A stretch of DNA of 64,000 bases from NCBI GenBank assembly GCA_947630325.1, contig CANRHB010000004.1, positions 54,650-118,649 on the forward strand, written 5' to 3'. The translations under genes and the position numbers were made by a program. Position 1 is the first letter of the stretch. Every line of letters starts with the position of its first letter. Under the pieces are notes generated by a model that saw nothing but the letters and a program-made list of their open reading frames with translations, made no database searches and was not told the origin of the DNA. Source of the stretch: an uncultured Clostridia bacterium. Lineage in GTDB: Bacteria > Bacillota > Clostridia > Christensenellales > Borkfalkiaceae. Of this stretch, positions 16,944-24,828 are shown in pieces.

Positions 16944-17939
16944 ATGATCACCATTTACGATATTGCCCAAAAGAGCGGGTTTGCCGCGGGGACCGTCTCC
17001 AAAGCGCTCAACAATTATTACGGCGTCAACCCCGAGACGAGGCAGAAGATCCTCGACGTCGCGCGGCAGATGGGCTATACCCCCAACGCCAACGCGCGGG
17101 CGCTCAAGGCAAAGCATTCCCACAATCTCGGCGTTCTCTTCTATCTGAGGGACAGCCTCGACCTCTCCCAGCACTTTCTCATCGAGATCCTCAACGAATT
17201 CAAACGGGTCACGGAGGCGCACGACTATGACATCACCATGCTCTCCAAAGGGAAGGACCTGGGCGCGCAGGCGTTCGTCAAACACTGCCGCATCCGCCAG
17301 CTCGACGGCGTGCTCATCTTCGGCGATTACGGCTCCGACCTCGTGCAGGAACTCATGACGAGCGAGATCCCCTGCGCGGGTTTCGACTATCTCGGCGACC
17401 TCATCGCGGGCGTCACGAGCGACAACTATGAAAAAACCAAGGAACTCGTCTTAAAACTCATCCAAATGGGGCACGAGCGCATCCTGTTTCTTACGGGGGA
17501 GGACAACTTTGTCACCGAAGAGCGCAAGCGCGGCTATGCCGACGCCTTCCGCCAGGCAGGGAAGGAGCGCCTCGCCTGCGTCCGCACCTGCTACTCCAAC
17601 CCCGATTTCTGCAACGAGACGACCCTCAAACTCTACCCCGCATTGCGCCCGACCGCCATTCTCTTTCCCGACGACTTCTCCGCGATCGGCGGCATGAACG
17701 CCCTCAGGCAGTTGGGGCTCTCCATCCCGGGGGACGTCTCGGTGGCCTCCTTCGACGGGAGCATCTTCTCCCAGCTTACGACCCCCCGCCTTACCTGCGT
17801 CTACCAGGACGTCAAGAAGATCGGCACGGCGCTTGCCGAAAAACTCATCCGCATGATCGAAGAGGGGGATGATTCCAAGGAACTCATCACCGTGGAGGCG
17901 GAGGTGCGCATGACCGAGAGTTGCCGCTCCATTTCTTAA
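16944..17939 (+). CDS. LacI-family transcriptional regulator of the beta-glucan locus
   Basis: 331 residues. Residues 1-50 are a LacI helix-turn-helix (TIYDIAQKSGFAAGTVSKAL) with hinge, followed by a periplasmic-binding-protein-like sensor domain (LGVLFYLRDS, DGVLIFGDYG, GVTSDNYEKTKEL, RILFLTGEDN, PTAILFPDDFSAIGGMNAL, VASFDGS). The family binds short central-CG palindromes and releases or gains DNA on sugar binding. Palindromes with the core GAAACCGATTTC lie at this gene, at the GH16 promoter and at the transporter promoter, so it most likely represses the whole locus until a beta-glucan oligosaccharide appears. MITIYD at 16944 is the family-typical start; there is no Shine-Dalgarno, in line with leaderless translation. 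Confidence 0.92.
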   Translation: MITIYDIAQKSGFAAGTVSKALNNYYGVNPETRQKILDVARQMGYTPNANARALKAKHSHNLGVLFYLRDSLDLSQHFLIEILNEFKRVTEAHDYDITMLSKGKDLGAQAFVKHCRIRQLDGVLIFGDYGSDLVQELMTSEIPCAGFDYLGDLIAGVTSDNYEKTKELVLKLIQMGHERILFLTGEDNFVTEERKRGYADAFRQAGKERLACVRTCYSNPDFCNETTLKLYPALRPTAILFPDDFSAIGGMNALRQLGLSIPGDVSVASFDGSIFSQLTTPRLTCVYQDVKKIGTALAEKLIRMIEEGDDSKELITVEAEVRMTESCRSIS

Positions 17940-17951
17940 AAACATTGACAC

Positions 17952-17995
17952 AATAAATTCCCCCCGCGGCGATCATGCTGCAGGGGGAATTTATT
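17952..17995. terminator. Bidirectional terminator between convergent genes
   Basis: AATAAATTCCCCC and GGGGGAATTTATT pair perfectly (13 bases), with A/T-rich outer arms that serve as U-tracts in both directions. Confidence 0.85.
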
Positions 17996-18018
17996 ATAAG
18001 GGGGGAAAGAATGGTCTG

Positions 18019-19557
18019 TTAGTGGCCGAGGTAGGTGAGGGAGAGGTCGTCGAAGTAACAGCTTCCCGTTCCCGCCTCGTTGAGGAGATAGTAGCGGATG
18101 CTCTGCGTTCCCGCCTTGTCGACGGTGAATTCCACGCTGAACTCCTTCCATTCGTCGGAGGAGCCGAGGGAGACCGTCTTGTTCCCGTTGGTACGGGAGG
18201 TGGTGGAATAGCCGAGCAGGTAGGTATAGCGGAAGGCCGCCGTCCCGCCGCCCGTCGTGCGGTATTTGCCCGTAAGTTTATAGCGGAAACCCTCTGCCGC
18301 GCCGCGAAGCCATTGCCCGAGCAGACCGCCGTTCACGATCTCGGCATAGTGCGCCGCTTCTTCGCCGTTTGCCTCCGGCACGATGCCCGCGCTGCTGCCT
18401 GCGATGAACGATTCGTTCTCCTCGTCGGTGACGGTGAAGTCCTTCCACGGGTTGCCGTAAAGTCCATAGTCGTCCCGCTCGAAATCGCCGTTCGCGCACT
18501 TCTCGGCAACGGGGAGAGAGGTGAGCGTCTTGGGCACATACCCTTCGGCATAGTTGCGGTTCTGTACGGGACGCTGTTCCCAGCCCTCCATCTGGAAGGG
18601 GATATACCGCCACCACGAGATCTCGGCATAGTCGCTGTCGAACATGCGGCTGTCCACGGAGATGTTCCCGTTCTCGGGGTCGTTTGCGCCGCCGCCCGCC
18701 CACGAGGGGCACCACAGGCCGAGGTTGAGGGTCGCATTGGTCGTGGGGACGTTGGCGTCGATCGTGAGGACCTTCACCCCGTCGATGTAGTAATCCACAT
18801 AGGGGACTTCGCTGTCCGTCACCCAGTCGAAGGAGTAGACGTGCCAGTCGCCGTCGTTGACATAATAGTCGACGGGAGTGGGCATATTGGTATTGTTGGA
18901 GGGCGCCGTCCACGTCGTGAGGAACACCTGCGAGAAGTCGGGTTTGAGGCCGATCTCGATGTCGATCTCGTTCTGCTGGGTGGAGCCGTCGTTCTTGGTG
19001 AACCACGAATACACCCACATGGAGGTGAGCCCGCCGACGCGCGGACAGGGCTTCATCTTGACTTCATACCGCCCCGGGCCGAGCGCCTCCACCGAGGAGA
19101 GACATGCGCCCGCGTTGCGCCCGTATCCCTGCGAAGCGGTGAAGAGCTGTCCGCCGCTCCCGTATGTATCGATTTCCTCCGCAGTGTAGAGGGGATCGTG
19201 TTGCATATTATAATAGGAACCGTTTGCGCGGAGCAGAAGGTGGGTATCGGGGTTTGCCCCGTCGTTCACGAGAAACACGTTCTGCGGCCGCACGCCGTTC
19301 TGGTCGGTGCTCCACTGGTCCCAAACCGAATCTGAGATGACCCAGCGGGCGGGGTCGATCCCGCTCTTGAAGTCGTCATAGAGCATTTCGTCATAGTTGA
19401 GAACATGCCGCTCGGCGACCGAACGGTAATATTCTTCGCCGAAATCAAAGGTATCCGCCGCGAGCGGGTCTTCGCCGTTTGAGCAACCCGCAAACCCGCC
19501 GAGCGAAACAACAAGCACGCCCGCCACAAAGAGGGATGCCGCTTTCGAGAATTTCAT
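18019..19557 (-). CDS. GH16 endo-beta-glucanase lipoprotein with carbohydrate-binding tail
   Basis: 512 residues. A lipoprotein signal ends GFAGC (Cys25). Residues ~55-330 form the GH16 jelly-roll with the catalytic motif EIDIE at 197-201, where the outer Glu residues are nucleophile and acid/base. GH16 enzymes of this type cut beta-1,3 or mixed beta-1,3/1,4-glucans such as laminarin. Residues ~355-512 look like a CBM4/9-type beta-sandwich (CANGDFERDDYG ... FEFSVEF-like edge ... CYFDDLSLTYLG). The protein would sit on the outer face of the membrane and produce oligosaccharides for the transporter encoded divergently. Its promoter carries a LacI operator. Confidence 0.9.
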   Translation of the reverse strand: MKFSKAASLFVAGVLVVSLGGFAGCSNGEDPLAADTFDFGEEYYRSVAERHVLNYDEMLYDDFKSGIDPARWVISDSVWDQWSTDQNGVRPQNVFLVNDGANPDTHLLLRANGSYYNMQHDPLYTAEEIDTYGSGGQLFTASQGYGRNAGACLSSVEALGPGRYEVKMKPCPRVGGLTSMWVYSWFTKNDGSTQQNEIDIEIGLKPDFSQVFLTTWTAPSNNTNMPTPVDYYVNDGDWHVYSFDWVTDSEVPYVDYYIDGVKVLTIDANVPTTNATLNLGLWCPSWAGGGANDPENGNISVDSRMFDSDYAEISWWRYIPFQMEGWEQRPVQNRNYAEGYVPKTLTSLPVAEKCANGDFERDDYGLYGNPWKDFTVTDEENESFIAGSSAGIVPEANGEEAAHYAEIVNGGLLGQWLRGAAEGFRYKLTGKYRTTGGGTAAFRYTYLLGYSTTSRTNGNKTVSLGSSDEWKEFSVEFTVDKAGTQSIRYYLLNEAGTGSCYFDDLSLTYLGH

Positions 19558-19570
19558 AGCCTTCCTCCTG

Positions 19571-19592
19571 CTTTAGAAACCGATTTCTAAAG
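19571..19592. promoter_or_regulatory. LacI-type operator at the GH16 gene
   Basis: Arms CTTTAGAAA and TTTCTAAAG are perfect inverted repeats around CCGA. It lies between the -10 box and the start codon of the GH16 gene. Confidence 0.85.
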
Positions 19593-19601
19593 CTTTACTT
19601 C

Positions 19602-19630
19602 ATTATAACACCTAAAAAGAGGTTTGTCAA
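19602..19630 (-). promoter_or_regulatory. Promoter of the GH16 gene
   Basis: On the minus strand TTGACA (19630-19625), 17 bases, TATAAT (19607-19602), both perfect. Confidence 0.88.
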
Positions 19631-19685
19631 CGGTTTACGAACAAAAAATTTTCAAAAATTACAAAAAAAATTTTTAGAAATTGTG

Positions 19686-19714
19686 TTGACATCACAAAAT
19701 TTATGTGCTATAAT
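19686..19714 (+). promoter_or_regulatory. Promoter of the transporter operon
   Basis: TTGACA (19686-19691), 17 bases, TATAAT (19709-19714), both perfect. Confidence 0.88.
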
Positions 19715-19754
19715 CACTTTGTCGAGGGGAAAGTCGAATAATTTTTTTACCCCT

Positions 19755-19774
19755 TATAGAAATCGGTTTCTATA
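19755..19774. promoter_or_regulatory. LacI-type operator at the transporter operon
   Basis: Arms TATAGAAA and TTTCTATA are perfect inverted repeats around TCGG. It lies ~35 bases downstream of the expected transcription start, a typical repression site. Confidence 0.85.
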
Positions 19775-19803
19775 ACAAAAAAACGGACCGAGGAGGATTT
19801 ATC

Positions 19804-21540
19804 GTGAAAAAGAGGGTCATGGCGATCGCGCTGGCGGGGCTTTTGTGCGCTTCGGCGGCGGGACTTGCCGCTTGCGGAGAGAAAAAGACGGACAACGAGC
19901 TTTGGATCACCTATTTCAAGGGCGGTTACGGCTCCGAGTGGGTGGAACAGCTTGCCCGCAAATTCGAGGCGGAGAACGAGGGAGTCACGGTCCGCACCGA
20001 CGGCGACACCCAGCTCATCGACTCCGTTGCGAATATGATGCAGAACGGCACCGATTACGATCTCATCTTCTGCCACGACATCACGTGGGAAGATTTTGTC
20101 GCGCCCGGCTGGATCTGTAATCTCGACGAACTGTATGCGACCGAGGTCTCCCCCGGCGTCACCTTTGCCGACCGCATCTGGGATGAGGACGTGCTTGCAA
20201 GCGCATCCTATAACGGACATTATTATAAGGTACCGTGGACGATCGGCACGGCGGGCATCGCCTACAACCTCACCGTCATGGACCGCATCGACAACTGGTT
20301 CAAGACCGAAAAGGGCAAGACATACTTAACTTCCGCCGAAGGGGGAGGGGACGCAAACCGCTCATGGAAGAGAACGGCGCCCGCCGACTACTATGCCCTT
20401 CTTCAATATTGCAACGACATCGTGGCGGCAAACCTCAGCGTCGACCCCGACGAGCCGACCTCCGAGAAGATCACGCCGTTCACGTGGTCGGGCGTCTCCG
20501 AGGAGTGGCAGTGGGACTATGTCCTCTTCGATTGGTGGGGACAGCTTGCGGGCCCCGAAACGATGAATTCTTTCAAGAACTTCGGCAACGTCGACGAACA
20601 TTTCAACCTCGACGTCTCCAAGCAGAACGATCCGAACCCCGATGTGTACGATCCTTCCAAGTTCGCAGTCGTCCGCAACAGCGACGGCACGGTGAACAGA
20701 GAGGAGAGCACCTACATCGGCTGGGGAGAATTCCAGCAGGCCTATCAGCTGTGGTACGACCTCGTCGTCGCCAACAAGAGCTGGTCGAGCAGTAAAGTCA
20801 GCAGTATGAGCAAGTTCGAGAACGAACAGGCCTTTGCGGGCGGGTATGCGGCAATGACCCCCGCGGCGTGCTGGATCGAATACGAGTCCAAGATCTACCT
20901 CGAAGCGTCCGGGCAGGAAGTCTCCATCATGCCCACCCCCATCATCTCGGAGGTAAAACTCGATGCAGACGGCAAAGTGCTTCCTAAGGGTACGCAGAAT
21001 GCGGCCCTCACCCTCGACGCCATCCGCGCCGACGCGGGTGTGACCGAAAAGACGGTGACGGTGGACGGAAAGAAGTATGACCGCGTGTCCTTTACGAGCT
21101 CCTTCGGCGACAGCGCGCTCATTCCCGCCGCCTCCTCGGGGAAAGACCTTGCCATCAAGTTCCTTCTCTTCATGCAGGAGGAGGAGAACGCCAAACTCTT
21201 CACAAAACTCAGCGGCGGCACCGTCCTTCCCTATAAATACGAATATTGGAACGCCTTTGTCGAGAACGGCGTCGACAAGGCAACCGCATGGCAGAAGTCC
21301 ATCTTCGAGATCGACCGCAACAGCACCAAATTCAACAACTACACCCAGCATCCCATGATGCGCAACACCGATCTCCGCGGCACCGCCCGCATGACGACGA
21401 TCTGGCCGACCAACGAATATTACTATCTCAAAGCATGGCAGGCGAACACTTCGGACGAATACAAGCCCGCCACCCTGATCCCGCACATCTATAATGACGT
21501 CATCGTCAAACGTTGGAACGTCTATAAGCAGGATCTTTGA
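19804..21540 (+). CDS. Sugar ABC transporter, solute-binding lipoprotein
   Basis: 578 residues, longer than the usual ~430 for family 1 solute-binding proteins, as is often seen for oligosaccharide binders. A lipoprotein signal ends GLAAC. The mature N-terminus (ELWITYFKGGYGSEWVEQLARKFE) and the stretch DYDLIFCHDI are typical of these proteins. It would capture beta-glucan oligosaccharides outside the cell and deliver them to the two permeases encoded next. The start is GTG with GAGGAGG upstream. It is the first gene of the operon behind a perfect promoter and LacI operator. No ATPase gene follows. Confidence 0.92.
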   Translation: MKKRVMAIALAGLLCASAAGLAACGEKKTDNELWITYFKGGYGSEWVEQLARKFEAENEGVTVRTDGDTQLIDSVANMMQNGTDYDLIFCHDITWEDFVAPGWICNLDELYATEVSPGVTFADRIWDEDVLASASYNGHYYKVPWTIGTAGIAYNLTVMDRIDNWFKTEKGKTYLTSAEGGGDANRSWKRTAPADYYALLQYCNDIVAANLSVDPDEPTSEKITPFTWSGVSEEWQWDYVLFDWWGQLAGPETMNSFKNFGNVDEHFNLDVSKQNDPNPDVYDPSKFAVVRNSDGTVNREESTYIGWGEFQQAYQLWYDLVVANKSWSSSKVSSMSKFENEQAFAGGYAAMTPAACWIEYESKIYLEASGQEVSIMPTPIISEVKLDADGKVLPKGTQNAALTLDAIRADAGVTEKTVTVDGKKYDRVSFTSSFGDSALIPAASSGKDLAIKFLLFMQEEENAKLFTKLSGGTVLPYKYEYWNAFVENGVDKATAWQKSIFEIDRNSTKFNNYTQHPMMRNTDLRGTARMTTIWPTNEYYYLKAWQANTSDEYKPATLIPHIYNDVIVKRWNVYKQDL

Positions 21541-21557
21541 TGCGTAAGGGAGGAATT

Positions 21558-22535
21558 ATGGCAGAAATGAGGACAAACGAGGGGAGCGCGGCTGTTCAAG
21601 AAGCCGCGGCTCCTCCCCAAAGGGGTGGAAAGCGGGCGAAAAGCGTCTTTGAAAAGCGCAAGATCCGCTCTTACATCTTTGTCGCGTGTATGCTCGCCTA
21701 TCCCGTGTTGCAGTTTGTGATCATGTGGGCGTTTGTCAACTTCGACTCCGTGCTCATGACCTTCCAAAAATACGACCGAGTGGAGGGCTGGCGGTTTGTC
21801 GGGTTCGACAACTATCTCAATTGGTTCGAAAAGTTCAAAGTCGATCCCGCCTATTCGATGATGTTCGTCAATTCCCTCCTCCATTCGGTCGTGGGGATGT
21901 TCATCATCTTTCCGCTCTGCCTTATCACTTCTTATTTCCTCTGCCGCAAGATGCCCGCGTCGGGGTTCTTCCGCGTCGTGTTCTATCTTCCCTCCATCAT
22001 TCCGCTCGTCGTGCTTGCGCTCGGGTTCACCAACATGATCAAGGTGGACGGTCTGCTCGGGAAGCTGTACGAGGGGTTCGGGAAAGAAGCGCCCTCCCTG
22101 CTCGTTCCGCCCCAAGTGCGGTGGACGGTGTACGCCTTCACGATCTGGGCGGGCATCGGCGGAAATCTTCTGCTCCTCTCGGGGACGGTGAAGCGCGTGC
22201 CCACGGAGGTGCTCGAATCGGCGCGGCTCGACGGCGTCGGAACGATGGGGGAACTCTTCCGCATCATCGTGCCGATGATCTGGCCCACGCTCGTGACCAT
22301 GTTCATCATGTCCATGATGGGGATCTTCTCCGTCGTGTTCCAGCCCCTCTTCCTCACCGATAAACTCATGGACGAGACGATGACGATCGGGCTGTGGATC
22401 TTCAACAAGGCAACGGACAACTCGGGCAACGTACAGGCGGCGACCCTCGGCATCATGGCCACGATCGTCGTTGCGCCCATCATCCTGCTCACCCGCTGGG
22501 GGCTGGATAAACTGTTTAAGGACATCGATTATTGA
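21558..22535 (+). CDS. Sugar ABC transporter permease 1 (MalF/UgpA type)
   Basis: 325 residues with six membrane segments and the permease EAA loop (LESARLDGVGTMGELFRIIVP), which contacts the ATPase. The N-terminal ~35 residues are Ala/Gly/Lys-rich and cytoplasmic. It pairs with the next gene product to form the heterodimeric channel of a family 1 carbohydrate importer. The ATG at 21558 follows AAGGGAGG; an upstream in-frame ATG overlaps the previous stop without a ribosome binding site. Confidence 0.93.
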   Translation: MAEMRTNEGSAAVQEAAAPPQRGGKRAKSVFEKRKIRSYIFVACMLAYPVLQFVIMWAFVNFDSVLMTFQKYDRVEGWRFVGFDNYLNWFEKFKVDPAYSMMFVNSLLHSVVGMFIIFPLCLITSYFLCRKMPASGFFRVVFYLPSIIPLVVLALGFTNMIKVDGLLGKLYEGFGKEAPSLLVPPQVRWTVYAFTIWAGIGGNLLLLSGTVKRVPTEVLESARLDGVGTMGELFRIIVPMIWPTLVTMFIMSMMGIFSVVFQPLFLTDKLMDETMTIGLWIFNKATDNSGNVQAATLGIMATIVVAPIILLTRWGLDKLFKDIDY

Positions 22536-22546
22536 GGAGGGGAGAG

Positions 22547-23485
22547 ATGGAACATACCGATCGGGAACAAACTTCAAACCGTCCCTCCCTCATGAAGAGG
22601 ATGGGGAATTGGCTGTACCGCCACACCGTCCATGCGTGGAAGATGGCGGGCACGGGCAAGAGCATCCTCTATATCTGCGTCTTTGTCATCTTTGTGCTCT
22701 ATGCGCTCCTGCTCATCATTCCGTTTGCGTGGATCCTTCTCAATTCCTTCAAAGACCCCATCGATTTCGGCATGAACAAGTGGAGCCTGAGTTTTTCGGC
22801 AGGGTTCGGGAACTATGTCCACGCCTTCCAATACAAGGTAAAATCGACCACGGTCGCGGGAATGTACCTCAATTCCCTGCTCGTCGTGGGCGGCGGCGTG
22901 CTCGTCACGCTCATCTCCTGCTCCCTCGCCTCCTATACGATGGCGAAGTACAAATTCTTCGGGCGGGGGCTCATCTATAACATCGTCATCGTCGCCATGA
23001 TGGTTCCCATCGTCGGGACCCTGCCCGCGCAGTACCGTCTCATGAAGAACCTCAACCTCATCGACAACATCGTGGGGGTATGGTTCTTGTATTCGGGCGG
23101 TTTCGGCTTCAATTTCCTCTTCCTCTATGCCTATTTCAAGGGGATCAGCTGGACATATGCCGAGGCCGCACAGCTCGACGGCGCGTCGGACTTCCGCATC
23201 TTCGTGCAGATCATGTTGCCGATGGCAAAGCCCGCGCTTACGGCGGTGGGCGTTCTCACCTTTATGGGACTTTGGGGAGATTATCAGACCCCGTATTTCT
23301 ATTTGAACAGTATGCCGACGATCGCGCTCGGTCTCAAAGATATGTCCGACCAACTCGCTTACGACCCCAACTATCCGCTCGTTCTTGCGACGGCGGTCGT
23401 GGCGGTCATTCCCATTCTCGTGCTGTTCTGCGTCTTCCAAAAGACGATCATGGACAATATGACGGTGGGCGGACTCAAGGGCTGA
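22547..23485 (+). CDS. Sugar ABC transporter permease 2 (MalG/UgpE type)
   Basis: 312 residues, six membrane segments and the EAA loop (YAEAAQLDGASDFRIFVQIMLP). It begins 11 bases after permease 1, with GAGGAGGGG upstream. Together with its partner it imports the oligosaccharide. The operon lacks the ATP-binding subunit, so the importer probably borrows a shared MsmK/UgpC-like ATPase encoded elsewhere, which is usual in Clostridia and Bacilli. Confidence 0.93.
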   Translation: MEHTDREQTSNRPSLMKRMGNWLYRHTVHAWKMAGTGKSILYICVFVIFVLYALLLIIPFAWILLNSFKDPIDFGMNKWSLSFSAGFGNYVHAFQYKVKSTTVAGMYLNSLLVVGGGVLVTLISCSLASYTMAKYKFFGRGLIYNIVIVAMMVPIVGTLPAQYRLMKNLNLIDNIVGVWFLYSGGFGFNFLFLYAYFKGISWTYAEAAQLDGASDFRIFVQIMLPMAKPALTAVGVLTFMGLWGDYQTPYFYLNSMPTIALGLKDMSDQLAYDPNYPLVLATAVVAVIPILVLFCVFQKTIMDNMTVGGLKG

Positions 23486-23513
23486 AGCCGCGGCAAAGGC
23501 AAGGAGGAAAGTT

Positions 23514-24809
23514 ATGAAAAAGATGTTGTCGGCGACGATCTCGGCGGTTATCGCGCTCTCGTGCGCCTTGGCGCTCGGCGGGTGCGGCGGAAGCGGAATG
23601 CTCGTCACGGAGCCGAACACGGGGATCGGAGCGGGGACTTCGGAAAGCGTGGGGGAGTACGCCCGCACCGTCTATTACGAACTCGATCGCCCCGCCGACG
23701 TGAAGATCAACTTCGAAGCGGATAAGCTTCAGAAGGTCTCCTATAAATACCGCGTCCTCGGCGCGAATGAATACTCCTTCCGCGGCGATACGCTTACGAT
23801 CAAAAAGAGCGTGTTTGCCGGCGAGACGGCGGGGGATAAGCGGATCAGGGTGTTTGTGGACGATATGTACACCGAGATCGCCCTCCGCATCGTCTCCAAG
23901 GTCATCTATACGCCCGCCGATTTCGACGCCATCCGCACCGACCTCAACGGGGTGTTCGTGCTCGGCGCGGACGTCGACTTCGGAGGAGCGTCATTCTTGC
24001 CCATCGGAAGAGATTTTAGCGGCAACAACAAGCCCTTTGAGGGAGTGTTCGACGGGATGGGCCATGCGGTGAAAAATCTCGTCGTCAACTGCTTTGAATA
24101 CGCAGGTACCAACGGCGAATACCAAACGGGGCCGAACACGGGCCCGCAGATCTCCAATTCCGCCAACTACAACGCGGGCATCTTCGCCTCGACGGGCGGG
24201 AGCGCGGAGATCGTCAATACCAACTTTGTCAACATCACGGTGAACTGCCAGGGGCTCGGCGGCGCGGTCGCGGGGTCCAACGGCGGGCTCATCAAGAATT
24301 GCCGTGTCTCCTGCACCCTTTTCAGCCGCGGCGAATGCGAGAAGGCAGGAGGCATTGCGGGCGTCAACGGCTCGGGCGACGCCGCAGGCAGGATCGAAAA
24401 CTGCATCGTCACCTATACTTACGGTTCGGGCACGCCGCGCGGCATCGCCGATTGGAACGTCGGCACCATCAAGAACTGTTTCGCCGCCGCAGAGGACAAT
24501 TTCGTCTACTATCCCGATTACAACTATGAGACGGGGAAGCGCGATCCCGAATTCAGCTATGATCACTACCTCAATTCGGAGAATTGGACGCAGTGGATCT
24601 ACACCAATTACTCCCTTCCCGCCTTCCCGGGGACGGTGGACACCTCCACATGGACCTATTATCCCGGCGGCAGGATCGTCAATTCGGACGTTGTGACAAA
24701 GCAATACCTTCTCCACCCCGCCAACTTCCCCGCAGAGGACGGCTGGGACAATAGTATCTGGGACTTTACTTACGGCATGTTCCCCACGCTCAAAGTGCAG
24801 GAGCGTTGA
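23514..24809 (+). CDS. Lipoprotein with GLUG-type beta-helix
   Basis: 431 residues. A lipoprotein signal ends LGGC. Residues ~45-130 form a small beta domain (DVKINFEADKLQKVSYKY ... DDMYTEIALRIVSK). Residues ~145-330 contain GLUG-like repeats (GVFDGMGHAVKNLVVN, GGAVAGSNGGLIKNCRV, GGIAGVNGSG) that fold into a beta-helix or solenoid. GLUG and related solenoids are found in surface adhesins and in polysaccharide-binding proteins. Position between permease and phosphorylase genes suggests a surface glycan-binding role for beta-glucan, which is inference. AAGGAGG precedes the start. Confidence 0.8.
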   Translation: MKKMLSATISAVIALSCALALGGCGGSGMLVTEPNTGIGAGTSESVGEYARTVYYELDRPADVKINFEADKLQKVSYKYRVLGANEYSFRGDTLTIKKSVFAGETAGDKRIRVFVDDMYTEIALRIVSKVIYTPADFDAIRTDLNGVFVLGADVDFGGASFLPIGRDFSGNNKPFEGVFDGMGHAVKNLVVNCFEYAGTNGEYQTGPNTGPQISNSANYNAGIFASTGGSAEIVNTNFVNITVNCQGLGGAVAGSNGGLIKNCRVSCTLFSRGECEKAGGIAGVNGSGDAAGRIENCIVTYTYGSGTPRGIADWNVGTIKNCFAAAEDNFVYYPDYNYETGKRDPEFSYDHYLNSENWTQWIYTNYSLPAFPGTVDTSTWTYYPGGRIVNSDVVTKQYLLHPANFPAEDGWDNSIWDFTYGMFPTLKVQER

Positions 24810-24828
24810 GGAGAAATTCAACAGGGAA

